Positions 42,138-52,142 of a stretch of 64,000 nt of DNA are shown here, piece after piece (position 1 is the stretch's first letter; every line of letters starts with the position of its first letter). The position numbers were made by a program, and so were the translations under genes. The notes beneath the pieces are model-generated. The model searched no databases. It was not told where the DNA came from and saw only the letters and a list, made by a program, of their open reading frames with translations. The stretch covers positions 496,001-560,000 of the forward strand of contig OZ037868.1 in the NCBI GenBank assembly GCA_964035575.1, in the 5' to 3' direction. The stretch comes from Rhynchopus sp. YZ270_cl-10 (taxonomy: Eukaryota > Euglenozoa > Diplonemea > Diplonemida > Diplonemidae).

Positions 42138-42471
42138 TTAAGGATCTATACTATACTATGTTCCCTGATTTTTTTTTTGGGGGGTTTTTTGTATGTTGGA
42201 GTAGCGACCTCTTGTATTGCTATAATTCGCGCAATTTTCCATGTTTGAGGTGATCCAGGCTCACGCCTTTTCACACATTTTCACATGGTTTCACGGTGTG
42301 AAAAAGTGTGCGCTGGATCACCTCAAATGTTGTATTTTTGTTTTTTTTCTCTTTTATTTTTCGTCCTGTGCATACCTGCTGTGCGAGAACATCTAATTCT
42401 TCTTCCCGTTGATCCAGCAGTTGTAGCCCCTTTTCTAGATGTCGTTGCTTCAACCGCACACTCTCCTCCAT
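39378..42471 (-). CDS. Coiled-coil protein, five exons (494 aa)
   Basis: Proposed exons: 42376-42471, 41259-41912, 40995-41066, 40441-40722, 39378-39758. All four introns are phase 0 and GT-AG, with donors GTATGC, GTATGT, GTACGG, GTGTGC and acceptors CTCAG, CTCAG, TGCAG, AACAG. Introns are 463, 192, 272 and 682 bp. The start is MEESVRLKQRHLEKG and the stop TAA. The product is mostly long charged helices (QRYQQQYELMEETIKELNLK across a junction), then a Gly run and a basic Ser/Thr-Pro tail (STPSRRTMSTRR). A cytoskeletal or axonemal role is plausible from the architecture alone; I do not recognise the family. It is the only gene here with clear introns. Intron 1 contains a family-B and a family-F repeat. 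Confidence 0.78.
39787..39825 (-). repeat. Family-A micro-repeat, truncated, in intron 4
   Basis: Retains TTGGTTGTAG and GATTAGTGAGGATGAGCTCC then ACTAT; part of the loop is lost. Confidence 0.55.
40062..40400 (+). other. Coding-like plus-strand segment inside intron 4
   Basis: Opens with ATG at 40062 and reads as plausible helical protein (WPDLAADTTPLMLLREILWL). The frame runs on to 40502, overlapping exon 4 of the minus-strand gene, where it no longer looks like protein. It could be an exon of a nested gene, a captured fragment or chance. The complementary frame reads worse. Confidence 0.25.
42003..42050 (+). repeat. Family-B micro-repeat in intron 1
   Basis: GGTTATAATATGACCCTAAG...GGTCACCTTA. 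Sits in an intron of the coiled-coil gene, opposite to its transcription. Confidence 0.65.
42194..42240. repeat. Diverged family-F repeat in intron 1
   Basis: TGTTGGAGTAGCGACCTCTT...GCGCAATTTTCC, recognisable only beside the other copies. Confidence 0.5.
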
Positions 42472-42752
42472 CTTACAAAACTAAAGGATTGTAAATTTGG
42501 GGATTTTGGAAATTGGGGGGTGGGGAACCCAGGACTCTTTACAACCCAGCCAACGAAGGTATTTTTTTTTTTCGGGTTTCTTTTGAGAAAGGGGGGTTTT
42601 GTGCGTTGTCTTTTGCTGTTTGTGGTGTAAGGTTGTGGGTGTATGGTATCAAAAGCAGCTGCGGAGTAGTTCCTCAGAGCACAAAAGGAAGTATCTCATT
42701 CTTTTCTGAAAAGAATGCACAGAAAAAAAAAGGGAAGAAAAAAAAAAAAAAG

Positions 42753-42835
42753 AGAAGCTGAAAGTGCAAAAACACCTTACTGTGCGGACGCAATCACTAA
42801 TTCCCCACTGGTTATCGAACCCCCAGAGAGCACTT
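42753..42835 (+). repeat. Family-D micro-repeat with B-box-like extension
   Basis: GAAAGTGCAAAAACACC...GCGGACGCAATCACT followed by GGTTATCGAACCCCC, which on the minus strand reads GGGGGTTCGATAACC, similar to a tRNA B-box. The same arrangement occurs at 51661-51800 and, in part, at 21135-21215. Confidence 0.6.
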
Positions 42836-42870
42836 CATTGGCATATACGTGGAGAAAAACAACAAAAAAA

Positions 42871-42917
42871 GGTTTATAAGATGAACCTAAGCCTCTCATT
42901 GCTTAGCCATCCTTTGA
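42871..42917 (+). repeat. Family-B micro-repeat
   Basis: Near consensus: GTTTATAAGATGAACCTAAG then CCTCTCATTGCTTAGCCATC. Confidence 0.78.
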
Positions 42918-43348
42918 ATCGCCGAGGTGGGGGCGTTGGTAGCAGTGGTGGGGGCATTTTGTACACAAAGTTTAAAAGGAGGCCCGGAGGGGGGAGGGGA
43001 GGGAGGGTTCACTATTTCTACAATCGGCTCCTTCTCTCTTTTTTTTGGTTGTATTGACAAAAAATATCACCGAAGCAAAAAAGTACCATACAATGCCGTG
43101 AGACCGAAAACGGCTGGAAAAATCGCCTGGCTGGAAAAAAAAAAACGTATCTGAGGCGAGGCTTGAGGCGTATTCGGGAAGTACGCCTCAGCCACGCCTG
43201 AGCCGGCCTTAGCGAGGCTGATTCGGCCTCCTTGCATTTTGTATGAAGTACCTTGTTTCTTTTGTGCTCAAATGGTACCCGAAGAAGGGGAACAGATACT
43301 TTTTTTTCCGTCTAATGTAGCTAAAATCTAACTTCGTATTTTTTTTTT

Positions 43349-43501
43349 GGGGAAACGACAATGTGGACTCTAAAAATGTGGATTACGACAATGTGGATTA
43401 ATAATCCACATTGTCGCATAATCCACATTGTCGTAATCCACATTGTCGCAAAAAATAATCCACATTGTCGCATAATCCGGATTCTTGATTTTTTGCCTTC
43501 T
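43349..43501 (+). repeat. Left terminal inverted repeat of the MULE (153 bp)
   Basis: Contains several copies of the short word GACAATGTGGATTA and its complement, so the end itself folds (around AATCCACATTGTCG). Such clustered words are candidate transposase binding sites. Confidence 0.97.
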
Positions 43502-44127
43502 AAGGTGAGCCTCTGTAATAACTAGACTCTCGAAAATTTTTTTGGTCACCTACTAAAAGGGCCCAATTTTGCAATTAAAGCCGGAATTGAGCAGTTTTGA
43601 GCCTCTCTGGGGGTCTAAAACGCGTTTTTGCGGTTTTTTCCACCAAAACACCAGTAATCCGCCTTGTCACATAATCCGGATTATTGTCGGTAATCCGGAT
43701 TATTGACTATTTTTGCCTTCTAAGGTGAGCCTCTGTAATAACTAGACTCTCGAAAATTTTTTTGGTCACCTACTAAAAGGGCCCAATTTTGCAATTAAAG
43801 CCGGAATTGAGCAGTTTTGAGCCTCTCTGGGGGTCTAAAACGCGTTTTTGCGGTTTTTTCCACCAAAACACCAGTAATCCGCCTTGTCACATAATCCGGA
43901 TTATTGTCGGTAATCCGGATTATTGACTATTTTTGCCTTCTAAGGTGAGCCTCTGTAATAACTAGACTCTCGAAAATTTTTTTGGTCACCTACTAAAAGT
44001 GCCCAATTTTGCAATTAAAGCCGGAATTGAGCAGTTTTGAGCCTCTCTGGGGGTCTAAAACGCGTTTTTGCGGTTGTTTCCACCAAAACACCAGTAATCC
44101 GCCTTGTCACATAATCCGGATTATTAT
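43501..44127 (+). repeat. 220-bp tandem repeats (~2.9 copies)
   Basis: TAAGGTGAGCCTCTGTAATA recurs at 43501, 43721 and 43941. The end of each unit repeats the inner edge of the inverted repeat (ATAATCCGGATT...TTTTTGCCTTC). Present only at the left side of the element. Confidence 0.95.
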
Positions 44128-44687
44128 CATAATGGTCCCCCGCCCCCGTGTTCCCTCTGTGAAACACTTTCCCTCTCCCCTTAATATCTCCTAAGTAAGG
44201 GGTGTAAGAACAACACCCCTCGTTGTTGGAAAGTGTATCAGTGACAATGCACAGGCGGATCTTGTAGCATTCGACTGCACATTTAATGTGCGTCTCTTCT
44301 GCGTAAAATCCATTTTCCCCCAGTTCTTTTGCTACCTTTTTTTGCAGTCTATCAAAATCAATGGTATATATATAAGGCACACGCTTTCTAACGTTTAGCC
44401 ACGCAACAAGCTCTTTTTTTATTTCCATTCCTTCGTTTTTCCCCCTTCCCAAAGATTCCCCGAGAGCATGGTAAAAAAAAAAAAAAAAAGTTCCCATCTC
44501 CCCGTATCTTCACAAGTTTCCCCCCCCAGCCGATCAGTTCATATCTTCGACTGTTCTGCAGATCTCGTGCCGGGAACCTTGCTCCTCAACCTTCCTCTTA
44601 GAAGAAGAAGAAGCGTCTGCACTGGGCTTCTCCACGTCACCACCGATACGACTGCATGGCAGCACCTCGTCCTCGCTGAACTCCCCG
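44127..44687 (-). pseudogene. Inverted partial copy of the transposase OTU region
   Basis: About 560 bp that is the reverse complement of 47286-47844 with scattered differences and one ~25-bp changed stretch near the middle. In the minus frame it still reads OTU-like sequence (GRGKNEGMEIKKELVAW, KCAVECYKIRLCIV, GAGDHYD), but it lacks a complete catalytic start. It lies upstream of the transposase gene in opposite orientation. Confidence 0.9.
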
Positions 44688-44700
44688 CCAACACAACGAA

Positions 44701-44850
44701 ACCATCTCTTCCGTATGTTGACATACATGACCGCCTAGAGCGAGACTTGATGCAACGATCATGACACAACCAAACCATCTCTTCGTATGTTGACATACAT
44801 GACCGCCTAGAGCGAGACTTCATGCAACGATCCTGACACAACCAAACCTG
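44701..44850 (+). repeat. Two 73-bp direct repeats upstream of the transposase
   Basis: CCGTATGTTGACATACATGA and CGCCTAGAGCGAGACTT occur twice, 72-73 bp apart. Each contains the palindrome TATGTTGACATA-like core. They lie where a promoter would be expected. Confidence 0.85.
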
Positions 44851-44980
44851 AGAGAGCGAGACTCAACAATACTCAGGAAGTGAGCAGACAGAAGCTTACT
44901 ATTAAAACTGGTTTTTGTACCTCCTCCCATCTCCAACCAAGTACGATACAGGACGATCACATTTGCGGCTTTACAGAATA

Positions 44981-47900
44981 ATGTCTTTGGCCTGGTCTCG
45001 CTTCGAAGCCCATCTGCAGTCGAAGGGCTACGAGTTCGAGATGGTGATGTGGGCCGACGAGGCTGAGAAGACGGCGATCCTCGCCAACTTCTCGACGGAT
45101 GTGCTGGAACGTGCGGCGCTGCGCACGACGTGGAAGCTGAGGTGCGAGGCTCTCCCTCTCGCCCCCTCCCTTTCTACTCCAGCTGTTCGCAAGAACCGAG
45201 TTCAACGAGCTGCACCCCCTTCACAAACTGCACCTGCGCCTCCTGCACAACATGCTGACGCTGCGGTCGACATCTCCGCACCTGTCCCACCTGCTACACC
45301 TGCACCTGCTGCACAACATGCTGAGGCTGCGGTCGACGTCTCCGCACCTGTCCCACCTGCGACACCTGCTGCACAACATACTGACGCTCCGGTCAACCTC
45401 TTCGCACCTGTCCCACCTGCGACACCTGCACCCCCTGCACAACTTGCGGACACGGCGGTCACTGACGTGCCATCATCATCTGCACAGGAGGTGCAACAGC
45501 ACGACGGTGTGGTCACAGTGGGTGATGTGTTCGCCACCGTGCAGCTAGTGAGGAATTATGTGATCGCTAGCATGTGCAAGGCAGGTCGCTCATGTTGCAA
45601 GGACTACACGAAGCGACACAAGAAGGTCGGCAGGGAGAGCAGGATGAAGTGCGGAAAGGACGACGCCTGCGCGTTCGAGGTGGTTCTGCTGGAGACCCCC
45701 AACTTGCTGCAGGAGGTCACCCGCGTTCAAGCGCACACCTGCATCCCCAAGACAACGCAGAAGGACAGGTCCTCTTACGGTACAACCCGCGCACTCTTGA
45801 GTACCAAGGGCGGTGCATTGAAGGAGTGCCATACCGCTGCTTCCGCTTGTAGAGCAATCCGCAAGGACGACGGGCTCGTATTGGCGCCTCGTTTGGCTCA
45901 GCGGGCGAAGGAGACCGCATCGCGGCAGTCAATGGAGTCGGCCGCGATGGAATACGGGAAGCTGAGGGCTTTATTCGACTCCATCGAGAGCTCGAATCCG
46001 GATGTTGTGACGCACCTGCGCTGCGATACCGCCAACGATGGGTGTAACACGTCGTACTTTAATGCGGCGTTCATGTCCCTCCCGTATGCGAAACGGATTG
46101 TGAGAGACCGGCTTCACATCCCTTTGCTCTATTTCGACGGCACATTCATGAAAGGGGCATACAGTGGAACGCTGCTCACGTGCGTCACGAAGGACATACT
46201 GAACCGCGTGGTGCCGATTGCAGTGGGGCTCGTGCCTGGGAACGAGAGTCTGGATTCGTGGCGTTACTTTTCCCAACTCCTCAGGGAAACCCTTTCCGAC
46301 ACAGCGGACCACTGCACGTTCCTCTCAGACAGGGTCAAAGGGTTAGACTCAGCCCTTGAAGAGTTTTTTCCTCTTGCGGCCCACGCCAAGTGTCTTCTCC
46401 ATTTGCTGGGCAACGTGGCCACGGCAGGGAACAGGAGGGCGTTCCAGGCCGTAGTGTGGACGCTTGCACAAATTGTTAGTGCTATACTGAAGAACACGGA
46501 GGGTGACGTCTGGGCCGACTGGCAGCTCCAGGGGCACCCCCGCATGGATGAGTACACTCAGAATGCGGCAGAAAGTTTTAATAGTAGGCTTCTGTCTGCA
46601 CGCTTCATGGGTATCGCTTCCATGTTTCGGGAGGTCCGCCGAATTTCTGCGACGTGGGCGTTCGAAAGAAGGGGGGAATTGCTCGCCCAGCACGAAGCAG
46701 GCACCCTTGACGTGTTCCCCCACAAGTACAAGACGCAATTTGTGGCGTCAATAGTGGCGGGAAGGGGGTACGTTGTGATTCCGGGGGAGTGCGCCGCTAC
46801 GAGGTGCAGAGTGACCCCCCCCATGTTGTGACGACCAAAAGTGATGACGGTGTGGTGAAGTCTGCGGTTTGCAGTTGCAAGGCCTTCGAGCTCGAGCAAC
46901 GAGTGTGTTCGCACGCGGCTGCCGTGATGGCGAAGCTGGAGCAGGACCCCCACACCCTCACCCCTCCATTCACCCGCAACCTTGCGATGCTTGATCTGTA
47001 CGGTGTCATCCCAGAACCTGGGCTGGAGGAGATCAACATTGCTGATCTCCCCCACGACGGCACGCGCCCCCCCAATTATGCCGTGAGGCCAAAGGGGAGG
47101 CCGCGCAAGCAGAGCCGCAAGAAATCGCGCGGGGAGGGGCGCCAATTGCAGTGTAGGCGCTGCGGTGGGTTTGGGCATCGGATGTTGGGGAAACAGGGAC
47201 AAGTGCTCTGCAAGAACACTGTTCCCACAGAATGGGCCGACGTGCTCTTCGACAGGGTGCTGCAGGCGTCGGATGTGGTGCAGGACGGGGAGTTCAGCGA
47301 GGACGAGGTGCTGCCATGCAGTCGTATCGGTGGTGACGTGGAGAAGCCCAGTGCAGACGCTTCTTCTTCTTCTAAGAGGAAGGTTGAGGAGCAAGGTTCC
47401 CGGCACGAGATCTGCAGAACAGTCGAAGATATGAACGATCAGTTGATTCAGCTGGGGGGGAAACTTGTGAAGATACGGGGAGATGGGAATTGTTTTTACC
47501 ATGCTCTCGGGGAAACTTTGGGAAGGGGGAAAAACAAAGGAATGGAAATAAAAAAAGAGCTTGTTGTGTGGCTAAACGGTAGAAGGCGTGTGCCTTTTAT
47601 ACACACCATTGATTTTGCAGTCTATCAAGAAAAGGTAGCAAAAGAACTGGGGGAAAATGGCTTTTACGCAGAAGAGACGCACATTAAATGTGCAGTCGAA
47701 TGCTACAAGATCCGCCTGTGCATTCTCACTAATACACTTTCCAACAACGAGGGGTGTTGTTCTTACACCCCTCACTTAGGAGATATTAGGGGGACAGGGA
47801 AAGTGTTTCACAGAGGGAACACGGGGGCGGGGGACCATTATGATGTGTTAGAATTCTCAATTGATGAAGATGAGAAAAGCTTCGTCACAAAATGTGCGGC

Positions 47901-47982
47901 AGTAGATATGGTAAAAGAATCAAATAACATGGCTGAGAGCCAGGCAAAAAGGCAAAAACTGGACATGGAAATGAGTGGATGA
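44981..47982 (+). CDS. MULE transposase with SWIM, zinc knuckle and OTU cysteine protease (one frame break)
   Basis: The first frame starts at ATG 44981 (MSLAWSRFEAHL) and runs to 46831. It has an Ala/Pro-rich tandem repeat (coded at 45222-45455), then a MULE domain with the acidic triad in LLYFDGTF, FLSDRVKG and NAAESFNS, plus C-x-H (KCLLHLL). The second frame, reached by a -1 shift, runs to 47982. In its numbering (from the GTG at 46789) it has SWIM C28-x-C30...C40-x-H42, a zinc knuckle (CRRCGGFGH) near 122, and an OTU domain at about 225-355 with D232, C235 (GDGNC) and H350 (GAGDHYD), so the protease site is intact. The break is at five G's (46783-46787); a sixth G would join the frames (IPGGVRRYEV). 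This may be a real deletion, an assembly slip at the G run, or programmed -1 frameshifting. OTU domains usually cleave ubiquitin chains. Confidence 0.9.
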
Positions 47983-48255
47983 AAAAATTATGGAGGAATG
48001 GGGTGGGGGTGTGGGTGGTGGGGGGTATACCGCATATCATTCTTGCTGTATAAATGGAAGTCAAAATTCAAATGAAACCCCCCCCCCTTCCCCTGAGGGC
48101 CCCCCTCCTCCCTTGTTTTTTCGGTTTTTCTCTTTAATACCCAATTTCCTAGTACCCATCTTCGTTATTAGAAGCTACTGACTGCTACTGACTGATGGGT
48201 TTGCTGTTTAGGTATGTCTGAACCCCTGCCCCCCTTCCAATCAATTTATTTTATG

Positions 48256-48319
48256 CCTGGGAACGAGAGTCTGGATTCGTGGCGTTACTTTTCCCAACTC
48301 CTCAGGGAAACCCTTTCCG
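48256..48319 (+). repeat. Copy of transposase coding fragment (from ~46232-46297)
   Basis: CCTGGGAACGAGAGTCTGGA onward matches the MULE domain coding sequence almost exactly but sits 2 kb downstream in non-coding sequence, followed by a ~65-bp block beginning TTGTCAATGCCAATT. Confidence 0.9.
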
Positions 48320-48529
48320 GGTTGTCAATGCCAATTCATTAAGGAATTTCATAATTCCTCCTACTTCGTCTTCTCTACTGGAACTTTTTATTTTTTTGCT
48401 GCTGTAGCAGTGTTCCGTTAAACGGAAGCGCGTTCATGCGGAACTCGTCCCTCAAGGCCGTCTACTCCTACGCCATCCCTTGCACGTCTATCTTGGCTTG
48501 GCCTGCGTCATTGTCTGTTAGAAAGATAC

Positions 48530-48598
48530 AGTGGAACGCTGCTCACGTGCGTCACGAAGGACATACTGAACCGCGTGGTGCCGATTGCAGTGGGGCTT
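48530..48598 (+). repeat. Copy of transposase coding fragment (from ~46162-46230)
   Basis: ACAGTGGAACGCTGCTCACG onward matches the coding stretch immediately before the fragment copied at 48256-48319. The downstream order is therefore reversed relative to the gene. Also followed by the TTGTCAATGCCAATT block. Confidence 0.9.
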
Positions 48599-50935
48599 GT
48601 CAATGCCAATTGATTAAGGAATTTCACAATTCCTCCTACTTCGTCTTCTCTACTGGAAACGGAAGCGCGTTCATGCGGAACTCGTCCCTCAAGGCCGTCT
48701 ACTCCTACGCCATCCCTTGCACGTCTATCTTGGCTTGGTGCATATGTATATGCTCGGCCTGAAAGCCGTCGACTCGTATTTCCTCCAAGAGTCTCCAGAA
48801 CAATATTTTACACCCTCAGGCCAACTTATTTTTTTAAGAAGTCACCTTCTTTAATTTCCCCACCACTCACAAATTCACTTTTAAACAGGTAAGGGAATGA
48901 AAAAAGAACGCTATCAGAGAGAGACCCCGACCAGGCTAAAAAAAACGAGAGACCCCTCCCCTGAGGCCCCCCCCCTCTGTTTTTTTTCGGTTTTTCTAAT
49001 ACCCAATTTCGTAGTACCCATTTTCGCTGATTAGAAGCTACTGACTGATGGGTTTGCTGTTTAGGTATGACTCAACCCTACCCCCCTTCCAATCAATTTA
49101 TTTTATGGGGTTTTGGGGGAAAAATAATAATGCCCGACCAAACCTATCTCACCCGGGCCTAATTACCCTGGACATCCAATGATCCCCGTTCGGAGTTGTC
49201 TACACGTCATCAATTTATCAATAAAAAAAAATAAAAACACGTATTTAAACCTTCTGCTTCGCATCCCTTTCCATCTTTGTTGTTGTTTTTTTCGCTTTGA
49301 CGTCCGTATTTTCTTGCTGCTCTAGCAGTGTACCGTTAAGCAGAAGCGCCTCCATTTTGGCTATCTTTTATGCATATGTATGCGTATTGCTGTACATACT
49401 GTACAGTACACTGGATGCTGGACCTCTTCGTTCCTGCGTCAAGGCCGTCTACTCCTACGCCATCCCTTGCACGTCTATCTTTATCTTGTCCTGCCTCATT
49501 GTGTGTCCCTCCACCTCAAGGTGTCTTACCCTAGGACGAATCCGATAAGGGGTAGATATGCTGCTCGGCCCTGAAAGCTGTCGACTCGTATTCCCTCCAA
49601 AAGTCTCTTTACACCCTCAGGCCAACTTATTTTTTTCAGAAGTCACCTTCTTTAATTTCCCCACCACTCACAAATTCACTTTTAAACAGGTATCGAAATG
49701 AGTGCAACATCGAGAACCAACTGTGCAGAACGAGCGAACATATGGGGTGGAAAGGGGGGTGGGAACACTCTGTCAGTCACTGCTATAGCCATTAACCCAG
49801 GGAGCATAGCTAGTGCAAGAAATTCGACTTTGGAAACCTTCCGGAAAGTCTGTCCTCTGCTTGCGGAGGACTAGACACGAGAAAATATTGCTTGTTCCCC
49901 CAGAAAACCAGTGCACAATTCACACTCCTTGTGGGTGGTCTTGTTGCCTTTTTGTCACAGTAATTTTGGCCCAGGCATGCTCTTGAAGCATGACAATTTA
50001 GTGTGTATGGGGCAGGGTGTTGTTTTGTTCTGAATTCTCTTTGTTATAACATCTAAGTCAATCGCGGGTGGTGGTTTGTGTAGCGTGAGGCACTCTTTTT
50101 AACAAACTTCCTGCAGTTGCTATGCACTGTTATTTCTTCGGATTTATCATCATACAGCGTAACATAGTGGATTCGCCTGGTCGACACAACCTTTGATAGA
50201 TATGGGATAACCAACCCCCTTCGACCCCTCGTGGGTTCACTGAACAAGCCCTAGTGGTAGTTAAACGCGATTGACATTTACATTTCTTAGAGATGAAAGA
50301 ACAAGATAACACTTCTGTACCCGCGCATCAAAATTGTGGAAAACTTTGCACCCCAAACACCCTCAACAACGCCCGCCAAAAGGCGCCCCTTGTTGCTGGG
50401 AGTTGGTTCTCATGATACCTGCACAGCGGGCATTCCTCTGAGTCCAACGCATGTTTGGCCTGTCTGCGGCGTTGTACTTCAGGTGCACGAAGACAGGGTC
50501 TGGTGGTAAATTTTGCGTAGTACTGCGACGTGGTACTGCGTGGGTCTGGGAACCTGGGTACCTGGGTACAGGAAATTTGTTGTGGAAGACATCAACCACC
50601 ATGCATTGAGGAGGGTAAGACAGTGTTCGCAGTTTCTACCTGATAGCATTACACATTTAACTTCTCCACGGGGGTCTTGGGCCGTTCACTCGGTTCTACC
50701 TTGACTACCGGAAGATATTCTTGAGGCCTTTCTGGTCTCTAGAATATCCGGTCTTCCCGAACGGAGGCACACTTTGTGTGTTACTACGACCTGGCAATTT
50801 CCAGCAGTAGGTTAAGTAATCTTTCTTGTAAATTGTTGGATCATTATCTCCTCAGTGCATGAATGCCCCACGTGACTGGACACTTTTGTGTTTGTCATGT
50901 GGAGCTGTGGTTGCTCTTTCACGACTTTTTTCCTG

Positions 50936-51113
50936 TTCCTGGGCACCTGGACCTGGACCTGGTACCTGGGTACCTGGGTACCTGGGTACCTGGGTACCTG
51001 GGTACCTGGGTACCTGGGTACCTGGGTACCTGGGTACCTGGGTACCTGGGTACCTGGGTACCTGGGTACCTGGGTACCTGGGTACCTGGGTACCTGGGTA
51101 CCTGGGTACCTAC
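50936..51113. repeat. 8-bp minisatellite (CTGGGTAC)n
   Basis: About 19 near-perfect copies next to the right inverted repeat; a short outlier lies at 50550-50572. Open frames on both strands here are due to the repeat. Confidence 0.97.
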
Positions 51114-51115
51114 CA

Positions 51116-51268
51116 AGAAGGCAAAAAATCAAGAATCCGGATTATGCGACAATGTGGATTATTTTTTGCGACAATGTGGATTACGACAATGTGGATTATG
51201 CGACAATGTGGATTATTAATCCACATTGTCGTAATCCACATTTTTAGAGTCCACATTGTCGTTTCCCC
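51116..51268 (-). repeat. Right terminal inverted repeat of the MULE (153 bp)
   Basis: Exact reverse complement of 43349-43501. Confidence 0.97.
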
Positions 51269-51363
51269 TTTTTTTTTTTTTGTTTTTTTTTTGAAAACTT
51301 AAAAAAATCACAGTGTCGCAACTCAATACATCTATGCTACGCCATCATGTTTTCTTTGTTTCT

Positions 51364-51410
51364 TGAAAACTTGGTTGTATTAGTGTAGACACCCGAGGAT
51401 GAACTCCACT
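51364..51410 (-). repeat. Family-A micro-repeat
   Basis: Near-consensus copy 95 bp outside the MULE end, with an A-rich tail on the minus strand. Confidence 0.8.
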
Positions 51411-51660
51411 TTTTGTTTCTCTTTTTTTTTCAGTCAGTCTCTCCACAGTTAAAGAAGAGAGTGGGGGAAGGGGGGGGGAAGAGAAAGTTACAACACATGG
51501 TTTTGACCTCCCTCCTCTTTTTTTCAGGGCAACCATCTTTCATTTTGCTCATTTTTTTTTTTTTTTTATTCTTTGGTTTTCGGGGAGGGGAAACACATAT
51601 GAATCTATATCAACATCGAATATACCGCCCACGTAATATATACTGACCGTCACAATGGAA

Positions 51661-51800
51661 AGTGAAGTTGACAGTGCAAAACGCCTCTGGGACGGCAGGC
51701 ACTGACACTCCGCGGGGTTATATCGAACCCCGGAGTGTTGCGCTTTGGGAGTGGTTTACAGGGAAGCTGTAAGCAGGTACACAGTCATTACTCCACCCTG
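51661..51800 (+). repeat. Family-D micro-repeat with B-box-like extension
   Basis: GAAGTTGACAGTGCAAAACGCC...GGCAGGCACT, then ACACTCCGCGGGG-TTATATCG-AACCCCGGAGTGT, a stem-loop. A homologous second half lies at 21135-21215 (ACACTCCGCGG...CCCGAGTGTTGC). Confidence 0.65.
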
Positions 51801-51838
51801 ACCCAAAAGGGGGGACAATGGTAGAAAAGGTAGAAAAA

Positions 51839-51878
51839 GTTTATGAGATGACCCTAAGCCTCTCGTGCTTAGTCATTT
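51839..51878 (+). repeat. Family-B micro-repeat
   Basis: GTTTATGAGATGACCCTAAG then CCTCTCGTGCTTAGTCAT, close to consensus. Confidence 0.78.
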
Positions 51879-52142
51879 CTAACAATATTTGACCCTTTCC
51901 AGGTTTTTAGGGGAGTTTGACCTTTTTACGGTATATATTATTACGGAGACGGCATCAAAAAAATCATTTTGCACTACCCAAACTCTACTATAGTAAATAT
52001 CAAAACAGCAGGCGAGAACTTTTTTTTTTCCCTGCTTCACTGAATCACACCTAACAAAAAAAACAACAAATTACACTGCATGAACACACTACGCGACATT
52101 CCATCTCTCCCAAATCATTTCCCCCCTCCCCCTTCTACCTTT

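Larger units (their letters stand above)
42472..43348. other. Gene-free spacer between the coiled-coil gene and the MULE
   Basis: A-rich, with family-D and family-B copies and a GC-rich palindromic stretch at 43150-43232 (GAGGCGTA-ttcgggaag-TACGCCTC). No gene seen. Confidence 0.6.
48170..49690 (+). repeat. Duplicated non-coding segment of the MULE (two ~0.8-kb halves)
   Basis: GAAGCTACTGACTG...CAATCAATTTATTTTAT occurs at about 48170 and 49032; a ~110-bp block beginning GTCGACTCGTATT occurs at about 48768 and 49583. A ~70-bp block (AAGGCCGTCTACTCCTACGC...) occurs three times, at about 48453, 48693 and 49440. Confidence 0.85.
43349..51268 (+). mobile_element. 7.9-kb MULE (Mutator-like) DNA transposon with OTU-protease transposase
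   Basis: Bounded by 153-bp inverted repeats (43349-43501, 51116-51268) that I compared base by base and found identical; they start GGGGAAACGACAATGTGG. T runs of 10 and 13 lie outside each end and can hide a 9-10-bp target duplication of T. Order inside: left inverted repeat, three 220-bp tandem repeats, an inverted copy of the transposase 3' end, two 73-bp repeats, the transposase gene, a 3.1-kb non-coding stretch with internal duplications, an 8-bp minisatellite, right inverted repeat. Long inverted ends plus a MULE catalytic domain give the class. Identical ends mean recent movement. Confidence 0.95.
51269..52142. other. Gene-free spacer right of the MULE
   Basis: Holds one copy each of families A, D and B. 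The remainder is AT-rich. No gene seen. Confidence 0.6.

Noticed and set aside
49340-49360. CCATTTTGGCT resembling part of the dinoflagellate spliced leader
   Set aside because: Only a short internal match, inside the MULE and not at a gene start.
50812-51302. Overlapping open frames on both strands (YLGTWVPG, PGTQVPRY repeats)
   Set aside because: Produced by the 8-bp CTGGGTAC minisatellite inside the MULE.
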